64,000 nucleotides of DNA from Actinomadura hibisca NBRC 15177. GTDB lineage: Bacteria; Actinomycetota; Actinomycetes; Streptosporangiales; Streptosporangiaceae. The notes under the pieces were generated by a model, which was not told the origin of the DNA, searched no databases, and saw only the letters and a list, made by a program, of their open reading frames with translations. Shown here one piece after another: positions 9,042 through 17,223 of this stretch (its first letter is position 1; each line of letters opens with the position of its first letter). The stretch lies in NCBI RefSeq assembly GCF_001552635.1, contig NZ_BCRO01000007.1:1-64000 (forward strand). Direction: 5' to 3'. A program made the position numbers and the translations under genes.

Positions 9042-10622
9042 TCAGCGTTCGGGCTTTTGCCGGGGGCAGGTCGGCTGCTGCGGCATGCAGATCTTGCCCT
9101 GCATCATCTTGACGGCGTTGCCGGGCCCGGAGACCGCGGCGGTCAGCAGCGGGGACAGGTCCTCGCCGACGCCGCAGCCGGTGAACGGCGGGACGGTGTA
9201 GACCCCGCGCAGCGGCCCGCCCAGCAGGATGCTCTTGTACTCGGGGGTGCCGCCGGTCAGCACCAGCTCGGCGGGCCGCACCGTGCGGCAGCGCGGGCCG
9301 ACCTCCAGCGGGGTGCCGTTGACCCGGACGTCGTGCAGCCGGACCGACATGCGGGCGGTGGCCTTGATGGTGTAGCCGCCGCCGGGCACCAGCGTGCCGT
9401 CCATCCGGCCGGGCCCGTCCACCTGCGTCAGCTCCATCTTCGCGGTGACCGGCATGAACCGGAACTGCAGCGTGGTGGCGGCGCCGCGCATCGGCCGCAC
9501 GAACTGGAAGTCGGCGCCGAACTTCCCGCTCACCGGCGGGTAGATGACGATGTTGGTGGGGGCGGGCTCGGCGTAGGCGGGGTCGTTGAGGGCGGTGGCC
9601 GCGCCGAGCTTGGCGAGGTTGGAGTACCCGGCCATGTAGACGCAGGCGGGGGTGGTCTTGGCCGGGCCGGTGAGCTTCCCGCACTCGGGCGGGGTGGCCT
9701 CGCCGGGCGGCACGGTGTCGGCCTTGCCGGTGCGGCCTGCGCCCGGCGGGCTGGCCGGGGAGGCGTTGCCGGCGGCGTCGCGGGCCCGGACGGTGAAGGT
9801 GTAGGCGGTGTCGGGGGTCAGGCCCGTCACGGTGCCGCTGGTGCCCGCGACGGTCAGGACCTTGCTGGTGCCCTGGTAGACGTCGTACTCGGCCACGCCC
9901 CGGTCGTCGGTGGCGGCGGGCCAGCTCAGCGACAGGCTGGTGGCGGTCGCGGCGGTGACGGCGGGCGTGCCGGGGGCGGTGGGCGGCTCGGTGTCCTGCT
10001 CGCCGGGGTCGCCGCCGCCGTCGACGATCTGGAAGGTGGCCAGGGTGGCGTCCTGGCCCGGGTTGAGCACGCAGGGCACGTTGCTGACATCGGGGTCGGT
10101 GATCTGGACGCCGTTGTTGTCGCGCGCCACGATGTGCAGCGCCAGGCGGCCGACCGAGATCTTCCCGGTGCCGGGGCGCGGGAACACCAGGCGCGGCGCG
10201 TCGCCCTGGCCGGGGATGTCGAAACCGCCCTCGACGGGCACCTTCACCTTGCCGAGCGTGACCGGGACCTCGACGTCCCTGGGCCCGTCGGGCAGGTCCA
10301 CGGTGTTGTGGGAGGTGGCGGTGCCCTCCAACGTCTCGGCGCCGATCAGCGCCAGGCCCGAGGTGGTCTCGGGGCCGACGGTGGACAGCACCTCGATGTG
10401 CAGGGCGGGGGACGGCTCGCCCGCCTTGATCGTCTTCGGCACGTCCGTTTTGATCTTGACGGTGAGCGGCTGCTTCTCGATCAGCGGGTAGTCGCAGGTG
10501 TAGGTCAGCGTCAGCGCGGCGGGGTCGGCGGCGGCGGGCGCCCCGGCCGGGGCGCACAGCGCTCCGGCGGCGACCGCCAGGGCCGTGCCGGTCTTCCCGG
10601 CGGTCTTCCAGTGGGCCTTCAC
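9042..10622 (-). CDS. Secreted DUF6801-like protein with a fibronectin type III domain
   Basis: 526 aa from a GTG at 10622 (GAAAGGTG just upstream). A signal peptide spans about residues 1-32 (Ala-rich, likely cut near APAAAD). Residues ~36-200 resemble the DUF6801 domain of actinobacterial exported proteins, with paired cysteines (C43, C184). An FN3 domain follows at ~214-298 (D-x-x-P-P-T-A-P-G-T-P start, TPDTAYTFTVRARDAAGN core). The C-terminal ~200 residues are a second beta-rich module with several cysteines. The gene lies upstream of the mce operon on the same strand but has its own 157-bp gap, so it is probably separately transcribed. A link to Mce-driven import is only inferred from position. 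Confidence 0.75.
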   Translation of the reverse strand: MKAHWKTAGKTGTALAVAAGALCAPAGAPAAADPAALTLTYTCDYPLIEKQPLTVKIKTDVPKTIKAGEPSPALHIEVLSTVGPETTSGLALIGAETLEGTATSHNTVDLPDGPRDVEVPVTLGKVKVPVEGGFDIPGQGDAPRLVFPRPGTGKISVGRLALHIVARDNNGVQITDPDVSNVPCVLNPGQDATLATFQIVDGGGDPGEQDTEPPTAPGTPAVTAATATSLSLSWPAATDDRGVAEYDVYQGTSKVLTVAGTSGTVTGLTPDTAYTFTVRARDAAGNASPASPPGAGRTGKADTVPPGEATPPECGKLTGPAKTTPACVYMAGYSNLAKLGAATALNDPAYAEPAPTNIVIYPPVSGKFGADFQFVRPMRGAATTLQFRFMPVTAKMELTQVDGPGRMDGTLVPGGGYTIKATARMSVRLHDVRVNGTPLEVGPRCRTVRPAELVLTGGTPEYKSILLGGPLRGVYTVPPFTGCGVGEDLSPLLTAAVSGPGNAVKMMQGKICMPQQPTCPRQKPER

Positions 10623-10757
10623 GCGGCACCTTTCGGGCAGGGGGCGTCCGGCGGCGGGCAGCGTAACGACGGCGCGATATCGCCGACAAGCAATCGGGGA
10701 ACCGCTCGCCGATATCTAGCGCCGGGCGATGATTCCGCCGTCTTGTATTAGCCGTGG

Positions 10758-10800
10758 ACGCACATTCCGGAGCGTTTTCCTGGGGCCGTTGAATGTGCGT
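10758..10800. repeat. 10-bp perfect inverted repeat between divergent genes
   Basis: ACGCACATTC (10758-10767) and GAATGTGCGT (10791-10800) are perfect inverted arms separated by 23 bp, in the ~300-bp gap between two divergent genes for exported proteins. It could be a two-site operator or a transcript hairpin. The rest of the gap (10623-10919) holds only AT-richer promoter-like sequence that I cannot assign. Confidence 0.5.
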
Positions 10801-10919
10801 TCCCGTACAACTCGGAAGAAAAAACGCGCGCCTCGCGCCAACATCGCGCCGCACCGGTTGAAGCGGCCGGACGGGGCGTGGTGCCATCGCCATTCCCCGG
10901 TGATGGAGGTGCGGACGAC

Positions 10920-12077
10920 GTGGTGTGGCGAGCGGGAGGAAGACCGGCCGTCGCGGGCCTGGGCACGGCGGTGGTGCTGGCGGTGGCCGTGGTGCCGCCG
11001 GTGGCGGCGCTGGCGGCCGAGCCCGACGACCCGACGCCGACGCCCACGCCCTCCCCCACCGAACCTGCGCCGTCGCCGAGCCCCACCCCGACGCCGCCCG
11101 AGCCCAGCCCGAGCCCGACGCCGACCCGGCCGACGACCCCCGCGCCCCGTCCCCAGTTGCGGGCGGGGGTGTCGGTGTCGGACTCCACGGTGGCGGCCGG
11201 TGGCGCGGTGACCGCGACGGTGTCGGTGCGCTCCTCGGGGGCCACCGCGCACTCGGCGTCGTTGCGGCTGTCGGCGGCGGGGCTGCGGGTCAGCCCGTCG
11301 AGCGTGTCGCTGGGCGACGTCGGCTCGGGCGGGGAGACGGTGTCGGCGGTGGTGTCGATCCCCAAGGGCGCGTCCCCGGGCGCGGTGTCGATCGTGGCCA
11401 GGGCGTCGGCGTCCGGGGCGCTGGACGCGGTCGCCGCCACCACCTTGAGGGTGACCGCGCCCGCCTCCCCCTCCACACCGCCGGGGACGACGCCCCCGCC
11501 GAACGCGCAGGTGCCGCCGGGGGGCACGCCCAGTGCGCCCAGCCTGCCGACGGATTCGGCCCCGTCGTTGGCTCCGGCCGACCCCGACGCGCCGCAGGTG
11601 GCCCTGCCGCCGATCGCCTCGCCGCAGGTGGCCGGAGGGAAGGCGGGGACCGGCGCGCCGCTGCCCTCGACGGCGCTGCGCGGCGGCGTCACCGAACTCG
11701 GGACGTCGGATCTGACGGCGGTGCAGGCCGGATGGTTGTCGGCGCTGCTGGCCGGGCAGGCGCTGCTGGGGACGCGGCTGTGGGCGCGCCGCCGCAAGGC
11801 CCGCGCCGTCGCGCGCCCGGCGCGGGTCGAGCCGGTTCCCGCCGATGTGCCGTCCGATGTGCCGTCCACCGATGTGACTGCGGACGTGCCCGCCGTCGTG
11901 GCCGTGCCCACAGCCGTTCCCGTGCCTCCGGGCGAGTCCGCGACCGTGCCCATGCCCGTCGTCGCCCCGGCGCGGCGCTCGGGCTCAGGCCGTCACGCCG
12001 CGCCGCGTCCGCCCCGGTCGCGCTCGGCGGTCACGCTGCGTCTGGCGCTGCTGCCGGACCGGCCGTCCCGTCCCTGA
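10920..12077 (+). CDS. Exported Thr/Pro-rich surface protein with Ig-like domain and C-terminal membrane segment
   Basis: 385 aa from GTG 10920, chosen because GGAGGT at 10905-10910 is well placed; GTG 10923 and upstream GTGs at 10878/10881 are alternatives. Order: signal peptide (about 1-32, ending near ALA-AEPDD), a Thr-Pro-Ser linker of ~45 residues, a beta-sandwich-like region (~65-160, resembling NEW3/CARDB-type folds: A-x-V-S-V-S-x-S-T-V-A-A-G-G-A-V-T), another Pro-rich spacer, a hydrophobic helix near residues 265-285 followed by RRRKARA, and a basic tail. The layout suggests a membrane-anchored cell-surface protein. I recognise no specific family. Confidence 0.7.
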   Translation: MVWRAGGRPAVAGLGTAVVLAVAVVPPVAALAAEPDDPTPTPTPSPTEPAPSPSPTPTPPEPSPSPTPTRPTTPAPRPQLRAGVSVSDSTVAAGGAVTATVSVRSSGATAHSASLRLSAAGLRVSPSSVSLGDVGSGGETVSAVVSIPKGASPGAVSIVARASASGALDAVAATTLRVTAPASPSTPPGTTPPPNAQVPPGGTPSAPSLPTDSAPSLAPADPDAPQVALPPIASPQVAGGKAGTGAPLPSTALRGGVTELGTSDLTAVQAGWLSALLAGQALLGTRLWARRRKARAVARPARVEPVPADVPSDVPSTDVTADVPAVVAVPTAVPVPPGESATVPMPVVAPARRSGSGRHAAPRPPRSRSAVTLRLALLPDRPSRP

Positions 12078-12106
12078 CCTCAGCCGCCCCAGGATCATCC
12101 CTTTTT

Positions 12107-12143
12107 CTCCGGCGGCGCAGCCGTGCTCCGCACACCGCCGGAG
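12107..12143 (+). terminator. Stem-loop after the surface protein
   Basis: CTCCGGCGG (12107-12115) and CCGCCGGAG (12135-12143) form a perfect 9-bp stem about 30 bp after the stop of the upstream gene. There is no U-run after it, as is common in high-GC actinobacteria. Confidence 0.5.
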
Positions 12144-12270
12144 CTGCGCAATCCGTGCGGAACGCCCCGCCGGAGGCCCTGCCCGCGTTCCCCGACGCGG
12201 CCTCCAGAGCCATGCACTGTCGGTACCGTGGTGTAGGACCATCAGTGACGGCGACGGGTTCGACAGCGGG

Positions 12271-13140
12271 GTGATCGTGGCCAAGAGCGACGACGAGCGG
12301 TACAAGGACCGCCTGGAGGCGATCGAGTGGGCCCGGGAGGTGCTCGCCGACCCGGCCACGGTGATCCTGGACGTGGAGACCGCCGCGTTCCACGACACCG
12401 ACCTGCCCGACGACGACCCCGCCAAGTACGACGTGGAGATCTGCGAGATCGGCGTGGTGTCCGCGGGTGGCGGTGCCCTGTACGACACGCTGGTCGGCAC
12501 GGCCTGCGCCATCTCCCCCGAGGCCACCGCCGTGCACGGCATCCACCCCCTGGCGGTCGAGAGCGCCGAGGCGTTCCACGAGCGCGCCTACGCCGACCTC
12601 GCGGCCCTGCTCGACGGCCGGCGCGTGCTGGGCTACAACATCTCCTTCGACCGGGGCGTGCTGAAGCAGGCGGTGGCCTACAGCAACGGCGGCGACCTGG
12701 CGGCGGCCGAGCGCTGGATGGCGCGCGCCCGCTGGGAGGACGTGATGCTCCCCTACTCGCAGTGGATCGGCGAGTGGGACGAGACGCGCGGCGAGTACCG
12801 GTGGCAGAAGCAGCCCGGCAGCGGCCACCGCGCCCTCGCCGACACCTACACCACTCTCGGCCTGCTGCACACCATGGCCAAGGCCGACCCCGCCTGGCAG
12901 CCTCCGCTGCCCGGCCGTCGCCCCCGCGCGCGCACCGCGTCGCAGCCCGCCAGCGACAAGCAGGTCAAGTTCGTCAACAGCCTGCTGTCCCGGCACGGCG
13001 TCACCAAGGGCGAGGACCGCTACCGGGTGCTGTCGAAGATCGTGGAGCGGCCGATCGCCAGCTCGACCGAGCTGACGAGCCCCGAGGCCAGCAGCGTCAT
13101 CGACGCGCTGAAGGACGACCCGCAACGCTGGATCGCCTGA
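12271..13140 (+). CDS. DEDDh 3'-5' exonuclease with phage-type C-terminal module
   Basis: 289 aa from GTG 12271; GTG 12277 is equally possible. DnaQ/RNase T-like fold: ExoI ILDVETAAF, supporting E-I-G-V-V strand, ExoII LGYNISFDRGVL, and ExoIII with GSGHRALADTYTT (His and Asp of the DEDDh set). Such enzymes trim single-stranded DNA 3' ends or proofread. After the nuclease domain (to about 215) a basic linker leads to a C-terminal module (about 225-289) with SDKQVKFVNSLL and the segment ELTSPEASSVIDALK. To my knowledge similar tails occur in phage and actinobacterial recombination proteins. Monocistronic and convergent with the next gene. Confidence 0.85.
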   Translation: MIVAKSDDERYKDRLEAIEWAREVLADPATVILDVETAAFHDTDLPDDDPAKYDVEICEIGVVSAGGGALYDTLVGTACAISPEATAVHGIHPLAVESAEAFHERAYADLAALLDGRRVLGYNISFDRGVLKQAVAYSNGGDLAAAERWMARARWEDVMLPYSQWIGEWDETRGEYRWQKQPGSGHRALADTYTTLGLLHTMAKADPAWQPPLPGRRPRARTASQPASDKQVKFVNSLLSRHGVTKGEDRYRVLSKIVERPIASSTELTSPEASSVIDALKDDPQRWIA

Positions 13141-13164
13141 CCGGCCCCGGAGCTCCGGGGCCGG
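13141..13164. terminator. Bidirectional terminator, 24-bp perfect palindrome
   Basis: CCGGCCCCGGAG followed directly by CTCCGGGGCCGG fills exactly the gap between the TGA of the exonuclease (13138-13140) and the reversed TAA of the DUF2252 gene (13167-13165). One hairpin therefore serves both convergent transcripts. Confidence 0.85.
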
Positions 13165-14496
13165 TTACAGGCCGGGGATCTCGTGGTTGCGGAAGGCGTC
13201 CACGAACAGCCGGTGGTCGTCGCGGACCACGGCGGCGTACTCGGTGCCGAAGGCCACCATCGCCTCCACGAACGCCGACTCGTCCGCGCCGACCACCGCG
13301 TTGATGGCGTCCTCCACCTGGAACCCGACCAGGGTGTGGTCGGAGTCGAAGTCGGACACGCAGTGCACCTTGGCGGTCGCGCGGCCCAGGTCGTCCAGCA
13401 CCGACACCATCTCGTCCGGCTCGGTCAGCGCCGACCAGTCGAGGTCCTCCTCGTAGGGCGACAACTCCTGCACCACGTAGCCCACGCCGTCGATCTGGGT
13501 GTAGCCCAGCCACGGGTCGGTGTTGGCCTGGAGCGCCCGGCGCGACACCGCGGTGCGGTGGCCGTGGTGTTCGAAGTAGGCCGCGATCCGCTCGTCGTCC
13601 ACCACCCGCGAGGGGGCCGCCACGTTGCCCTGCTTCATCGACAGGATCACGTCGTTCTCCAGCGCCTGGCTGTGCCCCTCCACCAGGATGTTGTAGGCCG
13701 ACAGGCCCGCCGAGCCGATGCCGAACCCGGACGCGCCCACCATGTCCTTGATCCGGTAGGTGAGGCTCTTGAAGCGCTTCTCCGCCGGGATCGTCGCCAG
13801 GTACTCCAGGTACGCCGCCTCCACCCGGGCGCGCTCCTCCTCGCCCAGCCGCCGCACGCCCGGCCGGTTGCGGAAGCGGCGCTCCTGCTGCTCGACCAGC
13901 GTCTTGCCCTCCAGCAGCGCGATCCGCGTGGACGCCAGCGCCTGCACCAGTACCTCGCGCACGTAGCCGTCGGCGGTGTCGAGGGTCAGCGCGAACTGGT
14001 AGTCGCCCTCGTGCTCGGCGAACTGGCGGACCTGGTCGACGTAGGCGCGCACGTAGGTCTCGATGAGGCGGCGGATGTCGTCGTCGGAGATCGCCTTGCT
14101 CCACGCCAGCAGCGCCAGGCTCGCCACCAGGCGCTTGACGTCCCAGGTGAAGTGCCCGACGTACGCCTCGTCGAAGTCGTTCACGTCGAAGACGAACACG
14201 CCGTCGTCGTTCATGTAGGTGCCGAAGTTCTGGGCGTGCAGGTCGCCCTGGATCCACACCCGGCTGGTGCGCTCGTCGGCCCAGGGGTCCTCGTCGTCCA
14301 CGATGTCGGCGTAGAACAGGCACGCGCTGCCCCGGTAGAAGGCGAACGGGTCCGACGCCATCTTGCGGAACCGCCGCCGGAACTCGGCCGGGCTGCGCTC
14401 CATCAGGTCCGAGAACGCCTCCACCAGCACGTCCACGATCTGGGTCCGGCGTTCCTTCGGGTCGCGCCGCCGCAGGGCCTCGGTGATGCTCGCCAT
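13165..14496 (-). CDS. DUF2252 family protein (kinase-like fold)
   Basis: 443 aa from the ATG at 14496, preceded by GAGGAG nine bases upstream; an upstream in-frame ATG at 14535 lacks such a site. DUF2252 proteins are cytosolic with sequence features reminiscent of aminoglycoside/choline kinases, here RVWIQGDLHAQNFGTY followed by FVFDVNDFDEAYVG. These resemble the catalytic H-G-D-x-H-x-x-N and metal-binding D-x-D elements of kinases. Substrate unknown. Its stop abuts the shared terminator. Confidence 0.85.
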   Translation of the reverse strand: MASITEALRRRDPKERRTQIVDVLVEAFSDLMERSPAEFRRRFRKMASDPFAFYRGSACLFYADIVDDEDPWADERTSRVWIQGDLHAQNFGTYMNDDGVFVFDVNDFDEAYVGHFTWDVKRLVASLALLAWSKAISDDDIRRLIETYVRAYVDQVRQFAEHEGDYQFALTLDTADGYVREVLVQALASTRIALLEGKTLVEQQERRFRNRPGVRRLGEEERARVEAAYLEYLATIPAEKRFKSLTYRIKDMVGASGFGIGSAGLSAYNILVEGHSQALENDVILSMKQGNVAAPSRVVDDERIAAYFEHHGHRTAVSRRALQANTDPWLGYTQIDGVGYVVQELSPYEEDLDWSALTEPDEMVSVLDDLGRATAKVHCVSDFDSDHTLVGFQVEDAINAVVGADESAFVEAMVAFGTEYAAVVRDDHRLFVDAFRNHEIPGL

Positions 14497-14542
14497 GGGG
14501 GGTGTCTCCTCGGTGTTCGGGTCCGCGGGGGGCATGCCCGAG

Positions 14543-15601
14543 TCATTGTGCCGAATCGGCCACCGTGCGCGCGGTGAACAGGGAACGAACCCCCGGGACC
14601 GAACGCAGCAGGTCCAGCGCCATCTCCGCGTGCCCGGGGACGTAGCCGTTGCCGATCAGCATCGTCACGTCGGCCGCCAGCCCCTCGGCGCCCAGCGCCG
14701 CCGCCGGGAACGAGGTCGCCATCGAGAAGAACACCACCGTCCCGCCGGGCGCGGTCGCCAGGATCGCGCCGTGCTCGCAGCCCGGCACGTCCACGCACAC
14801 CACCGTCACGTCGGCGGGCACGCCCAGCGCCCCGATCACCGCCGCCGACACCGCCACCGGGTCACGGGCGTCGGCGCGCACCACCACGTCGGCCAGGCCC
14901 GCCGCCTCCAGGCACTCCTGCTCGGCGGCGGTGGGCACCAGGCCGATCGTGCGGGCCCCCGCCCGCCGCGCGGCGGCCAGCGCCAGCGAACCGCTCTTGC
15001 CCGCGCCGCCCAGCACCGCCACCACCGGGGCCGCCCCCTGGCCGGGCAGCCCGCGCACCACGCGGTCGGTCAGCGCGGGCGCGCCGCACACGTCCATGAC
15101 CGCCAGCGCCAGCGGCACCGGCAGGTCGCCGGGCAGCACGGCCGCGATCGACCGGGCGAACAGGATCGCATGGCCCTCGGCGGGGATCTGCTCGGAGCGG
15201 CCGTCCCACCGGGCCAGCCCGTCGGTGATCGCCAGCGGCGTCAACGTCAGGGACACCAGCGTCGCGACGCGGTCGCCGGGCTTGAGGCCGAGCGGTGACT
15301 CCGGGCCCACCTCGTCCACGACGCCCACCAGCATCCCGCCCGACCCGGTGACGGGGTTGTGCATCTTGCCGCGCTCGCCGACGATCCGCAGCACCTCGGC
15401 GCGGATCTTGTCCGGCTCCCCGGCGAACGCGGTGTGCAGCTGCCGGTAGGAGGCGGCGTCCAGGTTGAGGCGCTCCACCCGCACCCGCACCTCGTCGGGG
15501 CCGACGCGCGGGTCGGCGTCCAGGCGGTCGGCGGCCTGCGGCAGCACGCCCGCGGGCGCCAGCACCCGGTGCAGCCCCGCGCCGGTGCGGCGATCGATCA
15601 T
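14543..15601 (-). CDS. kdd: L-erythro-3,5-diaminohexanoate dehydrogenase
   Basis: 352 aa from the ATG at 15601; a longer in-frame start at 15703 would run through the shared promoter region and was rejected. The protein resembles Kdd of lysine fermentation, an NAD(P)-dependent MDR-like dehydrogenase that oxidatively deaminates 3,5-diaminohexanoate. Seen here: G-D-R-V-A-T-L-V-S and a Rossmann glycine motif VVAVLGGAGKSGSLALAAARR. It is divergent from kamA, with 140 bp between the starts, so the two are probably co-regulated. The 5,6-aminomutase expected between them in the classic pathway is not in the window. Confidence 0.85.
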   Translation of the reverse strand: MIDRRTGAGLHRVLAPAGVLPQAADRLDADPRVGPDEVRVRVERLNLDAASYRQLHTAFAGEPDKIRAEVLRIVGERGKMHNPVTGSGGMLVGVVDEVGPESPLGLKPGDRVATLVSLTLTPLAITDGLARWDGRSEQIPAEGHAILFARSIAAVLPGDLPVPLALAVMDVCGAPALTDRVVRGLPGQGAAPVVAVLGGAGKSGSLALAAARRAGARTIGLVPTAAEQECLEAAGLADVVVRADARDPVAVSAAVIGALGVPADVTVVCVDVPGCEHGAILATAPGGTVVFFSMATSFPAAALGAEGLAADVTMLIGNGYVPGHAEMALDLLRSVPGVRSLFTARTVADSAQ

Positions 15602-15741
15602 CTCTCGTCCCGTCTCGACCCTGATGTCCGACTGCGACCCGGAAGATGTCCGGGCCAACTCTGGTTCAAGCGAAATTCTTCCCGTAACGTCGGGCATATA
15701 CAAGACTTTTGTGCACCACGTCTCGCGAGGAGAGGTCGACG

Positions 15742-17163
15742 ATGACCACTGCCCTGCACCCGGAACCCGGCACCGCCGGACCCGCCTCCACCGCGACCGG
15801 CACGGGCACCGGCACCGAGCAGGACGCCGGGCAGCCCTACGCCTACCGCCGCCGCCCCCTGCACGAACCCGACTGGCGCCGCTTCCCCGCCTGGCGCGAC
15901 GTGACCACCGCCGAATGGGAGTCGGCCCAGTGGCAGCGCGCCCACTGCGTCAAGAACCTCCGCCAGCTCCGCCGCGTCATGGGCGACCTGCTCGACGAGT
16001 CCTTCTACGCCGACCTCGAACGCGACCAGGCCGGCCGCGCCACCATGTCCATGCTGGTGCCGCCGCAGATGCTCAACACCATGGACACCTCCTCCACCGA
16101 GGCGTTCCTCGCCGACCCCGTGCGCCGCTACATGATCCCCGTGGACGGCGACCGCCGCGCCGACTGGCCGTCGCACCCCTACTCGGCCCGCGACTCCCTG
16201 CACGAGGCCGAGATGTGGGCCGTGGAGGGCCTCACCCACCGCTACCCCACCAAGGTCCTGGCCGAGCTGCTGCCCACCTGCCCGCAGTACTGCGGCCACT
16301 GCACCCGCATGGACCTGGTCGGCAACTCCACCCCCGCCGTCGACAAGCACAAGTTCACCATCAAGCCCACCGACCGCCACCAGGCCATGCTCGACTACCT
16401 GCGCCGCTCCCCCGGCGTCCGCGACGTGGTCGTCTCCGGCGGCGACGTCGCCAACCTGCCCTGGCCCCGCCTGGAGCAGTTCCTCGACGCCCTGCTCGAC
16501 ATCGACAACATCCGCGACGTCCGCCTGGCCAGCAAGGCCCTCATGGGCCTGCCCCAGCACTGGCTCCAGGACGAGGTCCGCGCCGGCATGGAACGCCTCG
16601 CCGCCAAGGCGTCCCGCCGCGGCGTGCAGATCGCGATCCACACCCACGTCAACGCCGCCCGCTCGGTGACCCCGCTGGTGGCCCGCGCCGCCCGCGCCAT
16701 GCTCGACACCGGCATCCGCGACGTCCGCAACCAGGGCGTGCTGCTGCGCGGCGTCAACGACTCCCCCGCCGAGCTGCTGGACCTGTCGTTCGCGCTGCTC
16801 GACGAGGCGGGCATCCTGCCCTACTACCTGTACATGTGCGACATGATCCCCGCCGCCGAGCACTGGCGGCTGGCGGTGTGGGAGGCCCAGGAGCTCCAGC
16901 ACGCCATCATGGGCTACCTGCCGGGCTTCGCCACCCCGCGCATCGTGTGCGATGTGCCCTACGTCGGCAAGCGCTGGGTGCACCAGCTCGCCGACTACGA
17001 CCGCGAGCGCGGCGTCTCCTACTGGACCAAGAACTACCGGACCGGCATCGAGACCGCCGACCCCGACGCGCTCAAGCGCCGCTACGAGTACTACGACCCG
17101 ATCTACACGCTGTCGGAGGCGGGGCGCGAGTGGTGGGCACGGCGTCAGGCCGTCGGGGAGTGA
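15742..17163 (+). CDS. kamA: Lysine 2,3-aminomutase (radical SAM, PLP)
   Basis: 473 aa from ATG 15742, preceded by AGGAGAGG seven bases upstream; a GTG at 15709 is in frame but lacks a ribosome site. Converts L-lysine to L-beta-lysine. Radical SAM CxxxCxxC as C180-PQY-C184-GH-C187. Lys410 in DVPYVGKRW lies where the PLP-binding lysine is expected. The N-terminal ~35 residues are Thr/Gly/Ala-rich and longer than in clostridial enzymes. The upstream region is AT-richer (CATATACAAG near 15697) and likely holds both divergent promoters. Together with kdd it suggests lysine degradation or beta-lysine supply. Confidence 0.9.
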   Translation: MTTALHPEPGTAGPASTATGTGTGTEQDAGQPYAYRRRPLHEPDWRRFPAWRDVTTAEWESAQWQRAHCVKNLRQLRRVMGDLLDESFYADLERDQAGRATMSMLVPPQMLNTMDTSSTEAFLADPVRRYMIPVDGDRRADWPSHPYSARDSLHEAEMWAVEGLTHRYPTKVLAELLPTCPQYCGHCTRMDLVGNSTPAVDKHKFTIKPTDRHQAMLDYLRRSPGVRDVVVSGGDVANLPWPRLEQFLDALLDIDNIRDVRLASKALMGLPQHWLQDEVRAGMERLAAKASRRGVQIAIHTHVNAARSVTPLVARAARAMLDTGIRDVRNQGVLLRGVNDSPAELLDLSFALLDEAGILPYYLYMCDMIPAAEHWRLAVWEAQELQHAIMGYLPGFATPRIVCDVPYVGKRWVHQLADYDRERGVSYWTKNYRTGIETADPDALKRRYEYYDPIYTLSEAGREWWARRQAVGE

Positions 17164-17177
17164 GCGTTCACGGTCGA

Positions 17178-17210
17178 CGCCTTTACATTGTAGATCATTA
17201 ACGGGGCGGG
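17178..17210. repeat. 33-bp dispersed repeat, copy 1
   Basis: Begins CGCCTTTACATTGTAGATC and ends ATTAACGGGGCGGG. It matches 52498-52530 at 30 of 33 positions. This copy lies between kamA and the P450, starting 14 bp after the kamA stop and ending 13 bp before the P450 start, so it overlaps the presumed P450 promoter. Confidence 0.85.
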
Positions 17211-17216
17211 TACGCT
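17188..17216 (+). promoter_or_regulatory. Putative P450 promoter (leaderless)
   Basis: TTGTAG (17188-17193), 17-bp spacer, TACGCT (17211-17216), then 7 nt to the GTG start. The -35 lies inside the dispersed repeat. No Shine-Dalgarno precedes the start, so a leaderless mRNA is likely. Confidence 0.5.
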
Positions 17217-17223
17217 GCCGCAG

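Noticed and set aside
17178..17210. Terminal repeat of an insertion sequence
   Set aside because: No transposase, no target duplication, and the second copy is 35 kb away among conserved core genes.
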